Of a stretch of DNA of 64,000 bases, positions 54,483 to 61,857 are shown one piece after another. Within the stretch, counting starts at the first letter, position 1. Every line of letters begins with the position of its first letter. The DNA comes from Bacilli bacterium. Lineage in GTDB: Bacteria > Bacillota_I > Bacilli_A > RF39 > UBA660. A program made the translations under genes and the position numbers. Location: the NCBI GenBank assembly GCA_017460175.1, contig JAFUBO010000004.1, forward strand, positions 149,592 through 213,591. Reading direction: 5' to 3'. Below the pieces are notes generated by a model. It worked only from the letters and a program-made list of their open reading frames with translations, was not told the DNA's origin and made no database searches.

Positions 54483-54714
54483 TAGATACCTCTATTTTTG
54501 ATGCATTACCTTTTATGATCATTTCATTATCTAATAATTTTTTTAATGATAAGTTACTTCCATTTATGATAATTTTTTTATTATCACTTACTAATGAAAT
54601 ATAATTATCTTCTAATGTGATTATTCTTTTAAAATTTACTATATGAATTTTATCATTATAAACAGTAAATCTAAATTCTTTATCATTTATATAGTTATTA
54701 ATAGTATTAAACAT
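54475..54714 (-). CDS. yqfC: Sporulation protein YqfC (YabP/YqfC family)
   Basis: 79 residues, the usual size, with VYNDKIHIVNFKRIITLEDNYISL and GSNLSLKKLLDNEMIIKG matching the YabP/YqfC beta-rich fold. It is coupled to yqfD as in other spore formers. Confidence 0.88.
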   Translation of the reverse strand: MFNTINNYINDKEFRFTVYNDKIHIVNFKRIITLEDNYISLVSDNKKIIINGSNLSLKKLLDNEMIIKGNASKIEVSND

Positions 54715-54747
54715 ATTATCACCTATATAAATATATGTTTATGAAAA

Positions 54748-54775
54748 TAAAAAAAGCATTATTATAATGCTTATT
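54748..54775 (-). terminator. yqeY terminator
   Basis: AAGCATTA (54754-54761) pairs with TAATGCTT (54765-54772), followed on the minus strand by T-rich sequence. Confidence 0.7.
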
Positions 54776-55208
54776 GTAATTTACTACGGATAATTGTAGA
54801 AACTTCTTTCATATCAGCTTTACCTTTTAATTGACTTTGTGCAAGTCCCATTACTTTACCCATATCTTTCATACCTTCAGGTTTAATTTCTTCAAATATA
54901 TCATTTATTATTTTTTCTACTTCTTCGTTAGATAATTGTTCTGGAAGATATGTAAGTAATACATTTATTTCTTCTTGTGTTTTTTCTACTAAATCATTTC
55001 TACCTGCTTTTTCAAATTCAGTAATTGAGTCTTTTCTCATTTTAATTTGTTTATTAACAACATCTATTAATAGATCATCATTTATTTCTTTTTTGTGATC
55101 TATTTGTTCTTGTTTTAGTGCTGCTTTTACCATACGAATAACTGTTAATCTATCTTTATCATGAGCTTTCATTGCTTCTATCATATCTTTATCTAATTTT
55201 TCTATCAT
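54771..55208 (-). CDS. yqeY: YqeY/GatB-like domain protein
   Basis: 145 residues of the YqeY family. HDKDRLTVIRMVKAALKQEQ and LPEQLSNEEVEKII...KGKADMKEVSTIIRSKL are characteristic. The protein matches the C-terminal tRNA-binding domain of GatB but has no kinase core. Function uncertain; in Bacillus it accompanies rpsU, as here. Confidence 0.92.
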   Translation of the reverse strand: MIEKLDKDMIEAMKAHDKDRLTVIRMVKAALKQEQIDHKKEINDDLLIDVVNKQIKMRKDSITEFEKAGRNDLVEKTQEEINVLLTYLPEQLSNEEVEKIINDIFEEIKPEGMKDMGKVMGLAQSQLKGKADMKEVSTIIRSKLQ

Positions 55209-55233
55209 AATATCACTCCCATATCATTATATC

Positions 55234-55260
55234 AAAAAAGTATCCAAATGGATACTTTTA
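55234..55260 (-). terminator. rpsU terminator
   Basis: AAAGTATCC (55237-55245) pairs with GGATACTTT (55250-55258), followed on the minus strand by T6. Confidence 0.8.
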
Positions 55261-55461
55261 ATAATCTCTACTACGATTAGCGCGATCTCTTTTTCTAGAA
55301 TTTTTGATTCCTTCTTTTTTTGCCGCTCTTCTTTTAACACCTGGTTTATCGTACGCTTCTCTTTTTTTCCATTCAGAAGGGACACCGTCTCTTGCAACTT
55401 TTTGTTTAAATTTTCTTAGAGCTTGATCAAGATTACCTCTAACTGTAACTTTAGTAGCCAT
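55258..55461 (-). CDS. rpsU: 30S ribosomal protein S21
   Basis: 67 residues, very basic. TVRGNLDQALRKFKQKVARDG and KKREAYDKPGVKRRAAKKEG are diagnostic. It has its own promoter and starts the yqeY-linked cluster in Bacillus order. GGGAGG precedes the ATG. Confidence 0.97.
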   Translation of the reverse strand: MATKVTVRGNLDQALRKFKQKVARDGVPSEWKKREAYDKPGVKRRAAKKEGIKNSRKRDRANRSRDY

Positions 55462-55493
55462 CTTTTTCCCTCCCTTCGCTTTAACTAAAATGA

Positions 55494-55522
55494 ATTATAC
55501 CAAAATAATATTTATTTTTCAA
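55494..55522 (-). promoter_or_regulatory. rpsU promoter
   Basis: Minus strand TTGAAA (55517-55522), 17-nt spacer, TATAAT (55494-55499). It lies directly downstream of the bacteriocin locus, marking the boundary between the two units. Confidence 0.8.
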
Positions 55523-55553
55523 CTATTTTAAGCCTTTTTTCCACAAAAACATG

Positions 55554-55700
55554 TTAAAAAATAAGAAAAAAATACAAATTTCGTAAAAAAATGCCTACAT
55601 AAACACCTATTTGAAATATAAATTTTATTAGTGTTGGTATTATTGGTAATAATAGAATTATAATAATTATTTTGCTTATTCTTTTTATTTTAGTGGACAT
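55554..55700 (-). CDS. Small basic hydrophobic peptide, candidate bacteriocin immunity protein
   Basis: 48 residues, opening MSTKIKRISK, then a long Ile/Leu hydrophobic stretch and a second hydrophobic C-terminal half broken by QIGVYVG and FLRN. It has five basic residues before the membrane segment and no acidic residues. Short, cationic, membrane-seeking proteins often give bacteriocin immunity. The ATG lies inside the 3' end of peptide A (16-nt overlap), so it would be translated by coupling. No ribosome site is obvious. Function is inferred from position and composition only. Confidence 0.55.
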   Translation of the reverse strand: MSTKIKRISKIIIIILLLPIIPTLIKFIFQIGVYVGIFLRNLYFFLIF

Positions 55701-55858
55701 AATTCATCTTCAGCAACTCTTCTTATACCTGAACCTAATGCATATCCTGCATCTTTTAAAACATTTATTATATTGACTAAAGCATTTATTATTGGACCTG
55801 ATATAGAAGTATTTCCACCTTTAATGTTATCTAGTTTTTTATCATCTAGTTTTTCCAA
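55685..55858 (-). CDS. Bacteriocin-like precursor A with double-glycine leader
   Basis: 57 residues starting at TTG (55856-55858) with AAGGAG 8 nt upstream. The 15-residue leader MEKLDDKKLDNIKGG has the Gly-Gly cleavage site and conserved hydrophobic positions used by C39 peptidases. The 42-residue core begins NTSISGPIINALVNII, has a GxxxG-like AGYALGSG, and ends RRVAEDELCPLK with a single Cys54. It lies 13 nt after precursor B and downstream of the exporter. Likely a class II bacteriocin or peptide signal. No ATG is available in this frame. Confidence 0.78.
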   Translation of the reverse strand: MEKLDDKKLDNIKGGNTSISGPIINALVNIINVLKDAGYALGSGIRRVAEDELCPLK

Positions 55859-55871
55859 TTAATCATCTCCT

Positions 55872-56021
55872 TTATACATTGCATTTTTCTGGGTTTGTAA
55901 GTCCTTCTATTACTCCAGATAAGAATATGATAAGGGAAGCTACTGCGATACCTATCCAAACTGCTGAAACTCCTTCCCCTCCTTTTATTTTTTCTAATTT
56001 TTCTTCTTCAATTTTAACCAT
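55872..56021 (-). CDS. Bacteriocin-like precursor B with double-glycine leader
   Basis: 49 residues. The ATG directly follows the stop of the accessory gene, with GGAAGG upstream. The leader MVKIEEEKLEKIKGG ends in Gly-Gly and aligns residue for residue in length with precursor A. The 34-residue core begins EGVSAVWIGIAVASLIIFL, a hydrophobic membrane-active segment, and ends GLTNPEKCNV with one Cys47. The A and B peptides could act as a two-peptide bacteriocin, and their single cysteines could bridge. Confidence 0.82.
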   Translation of the reverse strand: MVKIEEEKLEKIKGGEGVSAVWIGIAVASLIIFLSGVIEGLTNPEKCNV

Positions 56022-56432
56022 TTAATCACCTTCCCATATTTGCTTTAATAATTTCATTATTCTTACTTTTCTTGTTTTAATACTGAATTCTATAAATTCA
56101 TTTGTTTTCTTTTGTTTAGGAGTTTTAATATTAATTAATATTTCATAATATTTTTTATTATTTTTTTTAATTATTAACCCTCTATCTTCTATAATAGAGT
56201 ATTCAACTACTTTGTTATATAAATATACTTTTTTATTACTATTAAGTAATTTTTTATCTTTTTTATCTATTATTAATGATACTATATTATTATTAGTAAT
56301 AATACCTGTTATTTTTTTATATTTATAAACTTTATATTTAAATAAGAATCCTCCTATTATTAATTCTATTATTAATAAAATTATAGTTATAAAAGTAATT
56401 AATTCTTTCTTTTCATAATTATTTGTTTTCAT
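56022..56432 (-). CDS. Short membrane accessory protein of the bacteriocin exporter
   Basis: 136 residues with an N-terminal transmembrane helix (about 12-31) and a beta-rich basic extracytoplasmic domain ending FIEFSIKTRKVRIMKLLKQI. It occupies the position of the HlyD/LcnD-type accessory in class II bacteriocin loci but is far shorter and lacks the coiled-coil hairpin. It overlaps the exporter gene by 14 nt and its stop touches precursor B's ATG. A shortened adaptor or immunity role are both possible. Confidence 0.65.
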   Translation of the reverse strand: MKTNNYEKKELITFITIILLIIELIIGGFLFKYKVYKYKKITGIITNNNIVSLIIDKKDKKLLNSNKKVYLYNKVVEYSIIEDRGLIIKKNNKKYYEILINIKTPKQKKTNEFIEFSIKTRKVRIMKLLKQIWEGD

Positions 56433-58494
56433 ATATTGTTCCGTCTTCTAATTTTAGTATTCTATCAAAACATTTTTTATTGTTAAAGCGATGTGAAATT
56501 ACAATGATTGTTTTATCTTTTAGATAATCAAATATACTTGTTAGAATTTTCTTTTCTTTTAAAATATCTATTCCTGAAAAAGCTTCATCAAAGATGTATA
56601 TATTACTGTTTCTTAATATACTTCTAGCTAAAATTATTCTTTGTCTTTCTCCGTTACTAAAATTAAATCCATTTTCTTCAATCATAGTATCATATCCTGT
56701 AATGTTATTTTTAATAATATCGTTTACTGAACATATATTACATATTTTTTTAAATTTTTCTTCTTCACACTCCTTATAAAGTAATATATTATTTTTAATA
56801 GTATCATTGAATAAATATTCGCTATTTGTAACATATGTAATATTACTTCTTATGTTTTCTAAATGATAGTGATTGATATCAATATCAGATATTTTAATAT
56901 GGTTAAAGTCTACTTCTATATATCTTAATAACATTTTTAATAAAGTACTTTTTCCAGAACCACTTTCTCCACTTAATAAGATTTTTTCTCCTTTTTTTAT
57001 TTTTAAGTTTAAATCTTTAAATAAATATTTACTACCTACTTTATAATTTAAATTATTAATAGTAATGTTTCCATCTAATTTATAAGATGAATAAAAATAA
57101 TTATTATTAAAATTATCTTTATGAATCATGAATATTTCTTCTACTCTATCCAAGGCTATTTTATAAGAATTATATTCTTCAATTACTGATATTATTTGAT
57201 AGAAACAATTAATAAAATAATTAAAAAATGTTTGGTAAATAATTAAGTTACTTAAAGTTGTCTTACTAGTTACTACTTGATAAGAACCTATTCCATATAT
57301 TAATACTAAAAAGATATCATTTATATTATTTTTTATAAAATTATATATTTCTAATAAATTATTATACTTATAAAATAATTTTAAAAGATTTTTATAAGTA
57401 ATTTTAAATTTATCAATCATTCTTTTTTCTAGATGAAATCCTTTAATAGTATCAACATTACTAATACCTTCAATAATATAAGAATTGACTTTATCATTAC
57501 TTATACTTAATTTAGGTATTATTTTCTTTTTATTTTTATTAACAAAAATTGTGAATAAAAATAATATTAATAGTGGTATTAACAATATTAAAGTTAATAT
57601 TTTATTATATTTTTCTAATACTATAAAAAATATAATTATGGTTATTAGATCAGTTGAGATTATACAAAAGAAATTAGTAATATAAATTCTTACCGTATTT
57701 AAATCTTTAAAGCGAGATATAACTTCACCACATGTTCTATTTTTATAATAGAGATAAGGAAGTAAAAGTAATTGTTTATAAGTAATGGAAGTTGTTTCTA
57801 GATCAAATATAGCTGTCCATTTATTTAATAAAATATTTCTAATAAAAGAATTACAATTTTTTAATAGATAAAGAAAAAATATGAGGTATGTTATTATTAA
57901 TATATTATTTGAAATATTGTAGTTTATTGCATATTCTATAATATATTTAAAATGGAATGAGGTTATTAAATTAATAATAAAGTATGAAGATGTTAATAGA
58001 ATTATCATTAATAATAGTTTTTTATTTGATTTTAAAGTTTCTAATATTTTTTTATATATAATATTTTTCTTTAACATTATTGGTAATTTTTTTATAGGTT
58101 TTAAAAATAAATATGAATTACTTGATAGTAAATTAAATTCTTGAAATGAAATGTTTTTTTTACCTTTTGCGGGATCCATTAAAGTAACGGTTTTTTTCTT
58201 TTTATTAATTTCATATAGAACTACAAAATGTTTATAATTTTTATTTACAATAAAGTGAACTATACAGGGTAAGTTATTTACATCTATATTTTCTAAAGTT
58301 CCTGTTAATCCTATTGCATCAAATCCTAAGTATTTAGCGCCTTCTAATAAATTATATAAAGAAACTCCTTCTTTTGTAGTATGTGTTATTTCTCTTAAAT
58401 ATTCTTTAGGTACTTCTCCACCATAAAACCTAATAATAGATAATAAAGAACATATACCACAATCTTTAATACCATCTTGAAGCACAACTTTCAC
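56419..58494 (-). CDS. C39-peptidase bacteriocin ABC exporter
   Basis: 691 residues, GTG start after AGGAGGTG (12-nt spacing). The C39 domain (1-125) has Gln6, Cys12 in DGIKDCGICSLL, His89 in YKHFVVLYEI and Asp107 in LMDPAKGKK. Six transmembrane helices follow (about 155-440). The ABC domain has Walker A GESGSGKST (509-517), signature FSNGERQ (612-618), Walker B IYIFDE (632-637) and His668. Such proteins cut double-glycine leaders and export the core, as the two downstream precursors require. The Walker B Asp-Glu and the peptidase triad look intact. Confidence 0.93.
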   Translation of the reverse strand: MKVVLQDGIKDCGICSLLSIIRFYGGEVPKEYLREITHTTKEGVSLYNLLEGAKYLGFDAIGLTGTLENIDVNNLPCIVHFIVNKNYKHFVVLYEINKKKKTVTLMDPAKGKKNISFQEFNLLSSNSYLFLKPIKKLPIMLKKNIIYKKILETLKSNKKLLLMIILLTSSYFIINLITSFHFKYIIEYAINYNISNNILIITYLIFFLYLLKNCNSFIRNILLNKWTAIFDLETTSITYKQLLLLPYLYYKNRTCGEVISRFKDLNTVRIYITNFFCIISTDLITIIIFFIVLEKYNKILTLILLIPLLILFLFTIFVNKNKKKIIPKLSISNDKVNSYIIEGISNVDTIKGFHLEKRMIDKFKITYKNLLKLFYKYNNLLEIYNFIKNNINDIFLVLIYGIGSYQVVTSKTTLSNLIIYQTFFNYFINCFYQIISVIEEYNSYKIALDRVEEIFMIHKDNFNNNYFYSSYKLDGNITINNLNYKVGSKYLFKDLNLKIKKGEKILLSGESGSGKSTLLKMLLRYIEVDFNHIKISDIDINHYHLENIRSNITYVTNSEYLFNDTIKNNILLYKECEEEKFKKICNICSVNDIIKNNITGYDTMIEENGFNFSNGERQRIILARSILRNSNIYIFDEAFSGIDILKEKKILTSIFDYLKDKTIIVISHRFNNKKCFDRILKLEDGTIYENK

Positions 58495-58546
58495 TTATAT
58501 TACTTTCACCTCCTACTTTATTATTCGAGAAAAAAAATATTTTGTC

Positions 58547-58574
58547 CAAAAAAAAGAAGAGTTTTTTACTCTTC
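58547..58574 (-). terminator. Hairpin terminator in the bacteriocin leader
   Basis: GAAGAGT (58556-58562) pairs with ACTCTTC (58568-58574) with a 5-nt loop, followed on the minus strand by T8. It lies 53 nt upstream of the exporter start. Confidence 0.7.
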
Positions 58575-58655
58575 GTGGGACAAATTACTAAATCTAACCA
58601 AACGCGTGATAATTGATAAGATATTGAAAAAAACAAATTTTCATTAACTTATCCC
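58549..58655 (-). ncRNA. Candidate attenuator leader or small RNA before the bacteriocin exporter
   Basis: A likely transcript of about 105 nt runs from near 58655 to the hairpin at 58547-58574. Its 5' GGGATAA can pair with TTGTCCC just before the terminator (7 bp), while GATAAG can also pair with a mid-transcript CTTATC (6 bp): two competing structures. It may be an attenuator or riboswitch-like leader for the exporter, or a free small RNA. No known motif was recognised. Confidence 0.4.
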
Positions 58656-58661
58656 AAATTC

Positions 58662-58690
58662 ATTTTAACATATTATTAAAATATCTTCAA
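58662..58690 (-). promoter_or_regulatory. Promoter upstream of the bacteriocin locus
   Basis: Minus strand TTGAAG (58685-58690), 17-nt spacer, TAAAAT (58662-58667). It starts 4 nt after the stop of the sigma-factor gene and is the best promoter seen before the bacteriocin operon. Confidence 0.6.
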
Positions 58691-58694
58691 TTAC

Positions 58695-60239
58695 TTATTT
58701 TTTTAATAGTGTTTTTTCTTTTTCTGCACAATAAGGACATGCTCCTCTTCTTAGTAAATCTATTGGAGACTCCGTAAAATTTTTATCACAATTTAAACAT
58801 CTAAAAATTGATTTTCCTTTTATTTTTCTATATTCAATTATTTGAATATTATTCATATCTTTATTAATTAGTTTTTTTAGTAAGTCTTCTTTAGATAATA
58901 TTACTGTATTTAAATTAATCGTATCTTCTTGAGGAGTTATTAGATAAGATTTTTTATGTAGTTTTTCAATAGCTGTATTTTCTATTTGTCTAATACGTTC
59001 TCTTGTTAAACCTAATTCATCACCAATTTCTTGTAGTGTTTGTTCTTCATTATAAATATTAAACCCACATCTTTTACGAATAATTTCTGCTTCTCTTTCA
59101 GTTAATACTTGATTTGTAAAATCTAATAATTGTTGTCCAAAGATAGAATCAATAATATTATCTTCTAATTGTGATGATTCTTCATCTTTTAATATTGAAG
59201 ATAAATTAATTTCTCTATTTTCCTTAATATTATCTTGTTCTATGTTAACGTCTATTGAAGTTGTTCTTTTAATTTCTTCAGCTTCTAATAATCTTTTATA
59301 CTCTGTTTTTGTTATTTCTAAGTAATCCATTATTTCTTCATCTGTTGGATTTTTAGAATTATTATTTATATATTCATGAATAAATTTATTTTTTCTTGAA
59401 AGTATAGTAGCTACATGTACAGGAATTCTTATTGTATCGTTTTGATTTTTAATAGCACGTAATACTTTTTGTCTTATCCACCATGTTGCATATGTAGAAA
59501 ACTTATATTCACTATTTTCATCAAATTTATCAAATGCTATCATTAATCCAATATTAGCTTCTTGAACTAAATCCATAAGTCCAATTTTTAATCCTGTTCT
59601 TTGTTTCATACAGTCTAAAGCCATTGAGAATGCTAATCTTAAATTATGTTCTATAAATTCATCTTTATACATTTCATTTTTTGTTTCTCTATATTTTTTT
59701 ATTAATTCACGTTCTTCTTCTCGTGTTAAAACACTGATTTGTGAAATATATAGTAAGTAATCACGAACATGATCATCACTAAGTGTATTTATTAAAGTTT
59801 CATCAATAACAGGTGCTTCTGTTTTTAATGATTTATATGCTTCTACTACATCTGCTAATAAAATATTATTTATTATCTTTTTATTATCTATTGTTTTTTT
59901 ATAGTATTCTTCATATTTGTTATTTGAGGCTAATGCCATTATATCATCAATGGATACTTCAATATTACTTTCTTTTAAAATCATATCATAAAGTGAAAAA
60001 GAATTTTCTATACCAAATTTATTAACAGTCTTTTCAAATATATTTAGTAGAGAATTATCATTAATTACATTAATAATATAATTTATAATATTTTTCTTTA
60101 ATTCTTCTATTATTTCATCTTTTTCTAAATTATTAGATACAGAATCAAGTACTATTTCTTTAAACTTAGAATAATCTTCTTCTATAAAGCTGTATGACTC
60201 ATACAATTTTTTTATTTCTTTTTCATAATTTTTTTTCAT
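58695..60239 (-). CDS. Sigma-70 family factor with C-terminal zinc ribbon
   Basis: 514 residues. Region 1.2/2 starts near residue 160 (DDHVRDYLLYISQISVLTREEERELI); region 2 is GLKIGLMDLVQEANIGLMIAFDKFDENSEYKFSTYATWWIRQKV. RIPVHVA, region 3 and region 4 QTLQEIGDELGLTRERIRQIENTAIEKLH follow. About 150 helical residues replace region 1.1. After region 4, some 80 residues end in a zinc ribbon (CLNCDKNFTESP...CPYCAEK) that standard sigma factors lack. GGGGG precedes the ATG. Role unknown: principal or alternative sigma. Compare with 29327-30739. Confidence 0.85.
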   Translation of the reverse strand: MKKNYEKEIKKLYESYSFIEEDYSKFKEIVLDSVSNNLEKDEIIEELKKNIINYIINVINDNSLLNIFEKTVNKFGIENSFSLYDMILKESNIEVSIDDIMALASNNKYEEYYKKTIDNKKIINNILLADVVEAYKSLKTEAPVIDETLINTLSDDHVRDYLLYISQISVLTREEERELIKKYRETKNEMYKDEFIEHNLRLAFSMALDCMKQRTGLKIGLMDLVQEANIGLMIAFDKFDENSEYKFSTYATWWIRQKVLRAIKNQNDTIRIPVHVATILSRKNKFIHEYINNNSKNPTDEEIMDYLEITKTEYKRLLEAEEIKRTTSIDVNIEQDNIKENREINLSSILKDEESSQLEDNIIDSIFGQQLLDFTNQVLTEREAEIIRKRCGFNIYNEEQTLQEIGDELGLTRERIRQIENTAIEKLHKKSYLITPQEDTINLNTVILSKEDLLKKLINKDMNNIQIIEYRKIKGKSIFRCLNCDKNFTESPIDLLRRGACPYCAEKEKTLLKK

Positions 60240-60271
60240 AATAATCCCCCAAAAAGTGTTTATATAATATC

Positions 60272-60298
60272 ATAAAAAAAGACTTTATACAAGTCTCT
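60272..60298 (-). terminator. Terminator after tRNA-Ala
   Basis: AGACTT (60280-60285) pairs with AAGTCT (60291-60296), followed on the minus strand by T7. Confidence 0.65.
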
Positions 60299-60308
60299 TA
60301 TTTTCTAA

Positions 60309-60384
60309 TGGTGGAGCATAGCGGGATCGAACCGCTGACCTCCACGGTGCAAACGTGGCGCTCTCCCAGCTGAGCTAATGCCCC
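60309..60384 (-). tRNA. tRNA-Ala (anticodon TGC)
   Basis: On the minus strand GGGGCAT pairs with ATGCTCC, including the G3-U70 pair that marks alanine tRNA. D-arm AGCTCAGCTGGGAGAGC, anticodon stem-loop CCACG-TTTGCAC-CGTGG and T-arm GGTTCGATC are all present. Discriminator A73 and CCA are encoded (60309-60312). It stands alone and has its own promoter and terminator. Confidence 0.97.
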
Positions 60385-60417
60385 ATTACTTAGTGTTTTA
60401 AAAACACCAGTAATCAA

Positions 60418-60446
60418 ATTATAGCAAAAGCCTATTTATAAGTCAA
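60418..60446 (-). promoter_or_regulatory. tRNA-Ala promoter
   Basis: Minus strand TTGACT (60441-60446), 17-nt spacer, TATAAT (60418-60423). Confidence 0.8.
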
Positions 60447-60461
60447 TAATTATTTTGAAAT

Positions 60462-61055
60462 TTATTTAACATTTGATTCCTTATTTTGCTTTTGCTTAGT
60501 TTCTGATTGTAAGTAATGGATTGTATTATTTATATTATCTCTTGTAGCAATACTATATTTAGAAAAAGATTTTGAAAATGTTTCATTATCTTTGATATCT
60601 ATAAGATTATAAAATCCAAGTAAAACTACTCCACTAGTATATTGTTTTTTTATATCACCTTGTAAACCTTCTGTTAATTCTTTTAATTCTTGCAAATCTT
60701 TTGAACTTGCAATTCCTAATTCTTGTTTTTCTATATAGTATGGAAGAAATAATTGTTTTTGAGAATTACTATTAAGTCTTTCATATTTCATATATAGATT
60801 TTTATTAGAATTATTCCATGTGCATAAATGTACTGAGTCTATTAATGAAGAAATATCTTTATATCTTTCATTAAATTCTTCTATTTTCATTTCTTGTAAT
60901 ATTTTATTTGCTTGTTCATGGGCTACTTCTCTACTTCTTAATGTTCCAGGTAAATTATCTATTTCTTTTATTGTACTTTCTACTTCATTGACATCATAAT
61001 TATTTTCTTTATTCTTTATATTTGTATCTTTTTTAAATTTATTAAATAATCCCAT
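60462..61055 (-). CDS. Unknown helical cytoplasmic protein
   Basis: 197 residues, no signal peptide or transmembrane helix. Mostly charged and helical, with one hydrophobic stretch (SGVVLLGFYNLI) that may be a buried helix. N-terminal GLFNKFKKDTN recalls small recruited proteins but no family is recognised. The surrounding context is sporulation genes and tRNA, giving no clue. Confidence 0.6.
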   Translation of the reverse strand: MGLFNKFKKDTNIKNKENNYDVNEVESTIKEIDNLPGTLRSREVAHEQANKILQEMKIEEFNERYKDISSLIDSVHLCTWNNSNKNLYMKYERLNSNSQKQLFLPYYIEKQELGIASSKDLQELKELTEGLQGDIKKQYTSGVVLLGFYNLIDIKDNETFSKSFSKYSIATRDNINNTIHYLQSETKQKQNKESNVK

Positions 61056-61119
61056 ACTATACCTCTTTTATTATATACAATTATATTGTATCAAATATTT
61101 TTATATAAAGTCTATTATT

Positions 61120-61857
61120 TTATATCTTTTTATATTTATTATTTAACATTTCTTTTTCTAAGTAGTATTTGTTGTTTTCATATATTAAATGTCTTTTGCT
61201 TCTATGAAAGTTATTAATATTAGAAGTAATTTTGCATTTTTTAAAATTATAATTATTTAAATATCTTTCTAATAAAAATTTATTGTAAATGTAATTTATT
61301 TTTTTTCTTTCTTTTTCTATTAGTATTATTAATAATACTATCATTATAAAAATATTAATATTTTTTTTTGAATATATAAAAATTATTGCTAGTACTATAT
61401 AACTTATTTTTATAATTACTTTTAAGCTTTTTTTATAACTTATAAAAGTATTAAAAAATATATTTAATAGTTTTCCTCCATCTAGTGGATAAATTGGTAA
61501 TAAATTAAATATCAATATACTATAGTGATATGTTTTAATCAATTCTTTTCTATCTGGTAATAATAATAGTAATATATAATACGCTATAAATTGAAATATT
61601 GGACCCATTATAAGAATCATTATTTCTTTAATCATACTTATATTTAATTCTATATTAAATTTTGTAATACCTCCTAATGGATATAAATATATTTCTTTTA
61701 TTTCTGCACCTAATAAATAGGCCATAGTAGCATGACCTAATTCATGTATTATTATTAAAGAACTGATTATAAAGAATTCTTTAAATGATGCGGTTAATAC
61801 TGATAATATTAAGAAGATATATACTAGTGGATTTATTTTAAATATATTCTTTATAAT
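61120..61857 (-). CDS. spoIVFB: Intramembrane metalloprotease SpoIVFB (ATT start proposed)
   Basis: A site-2 protease of about 245 residues that cleaves pro-sigma-K in spore formers. With a start at ATT (61857) the N-terminus includes the zinc motif HELGH (38-42) and later LPIYPLDGG (Asp126), matching B. subtilis SpoIVFB spacing. The C-terminal INYIYNKFLLERYL and an ENNKYYLEKE segment also match. GGGAAG lies 7 nt before the ATT. The first ATG (61725) would delete HELGH, so it cannot be the functional start. Overlaps spoIVFA by 20 nt. Confidence 0.85.
   Translation of the reverse strand: MIKNIFKINPLVYIFLILSVLTASFKEFFIISSLIIIHELGHATMAYLLGAEIKEIYLYPLGGITKFNIELNISMIKEIMILIMGPIFQFIAYYILLLLLPDRKELIKTYHYSILIFNLLPIYPLDGGKLLNIFFNTFISYKKSLKVIIKISYIVLAIIFIYSKKNINIFIMIVLLIILIEKERKKINYIYNKFLLERYLNNYNFKKCKITSNINNFHRSKRHLIYENNKYYLEKEMLNNKYKKI

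Noticed and set aside
61120-61725. SpoIVFB starting at the first ATG
   Set aside because: This would remove the HELGH zinc motif, which lies in frame upstream, so the ATT at 61857 is preferred.
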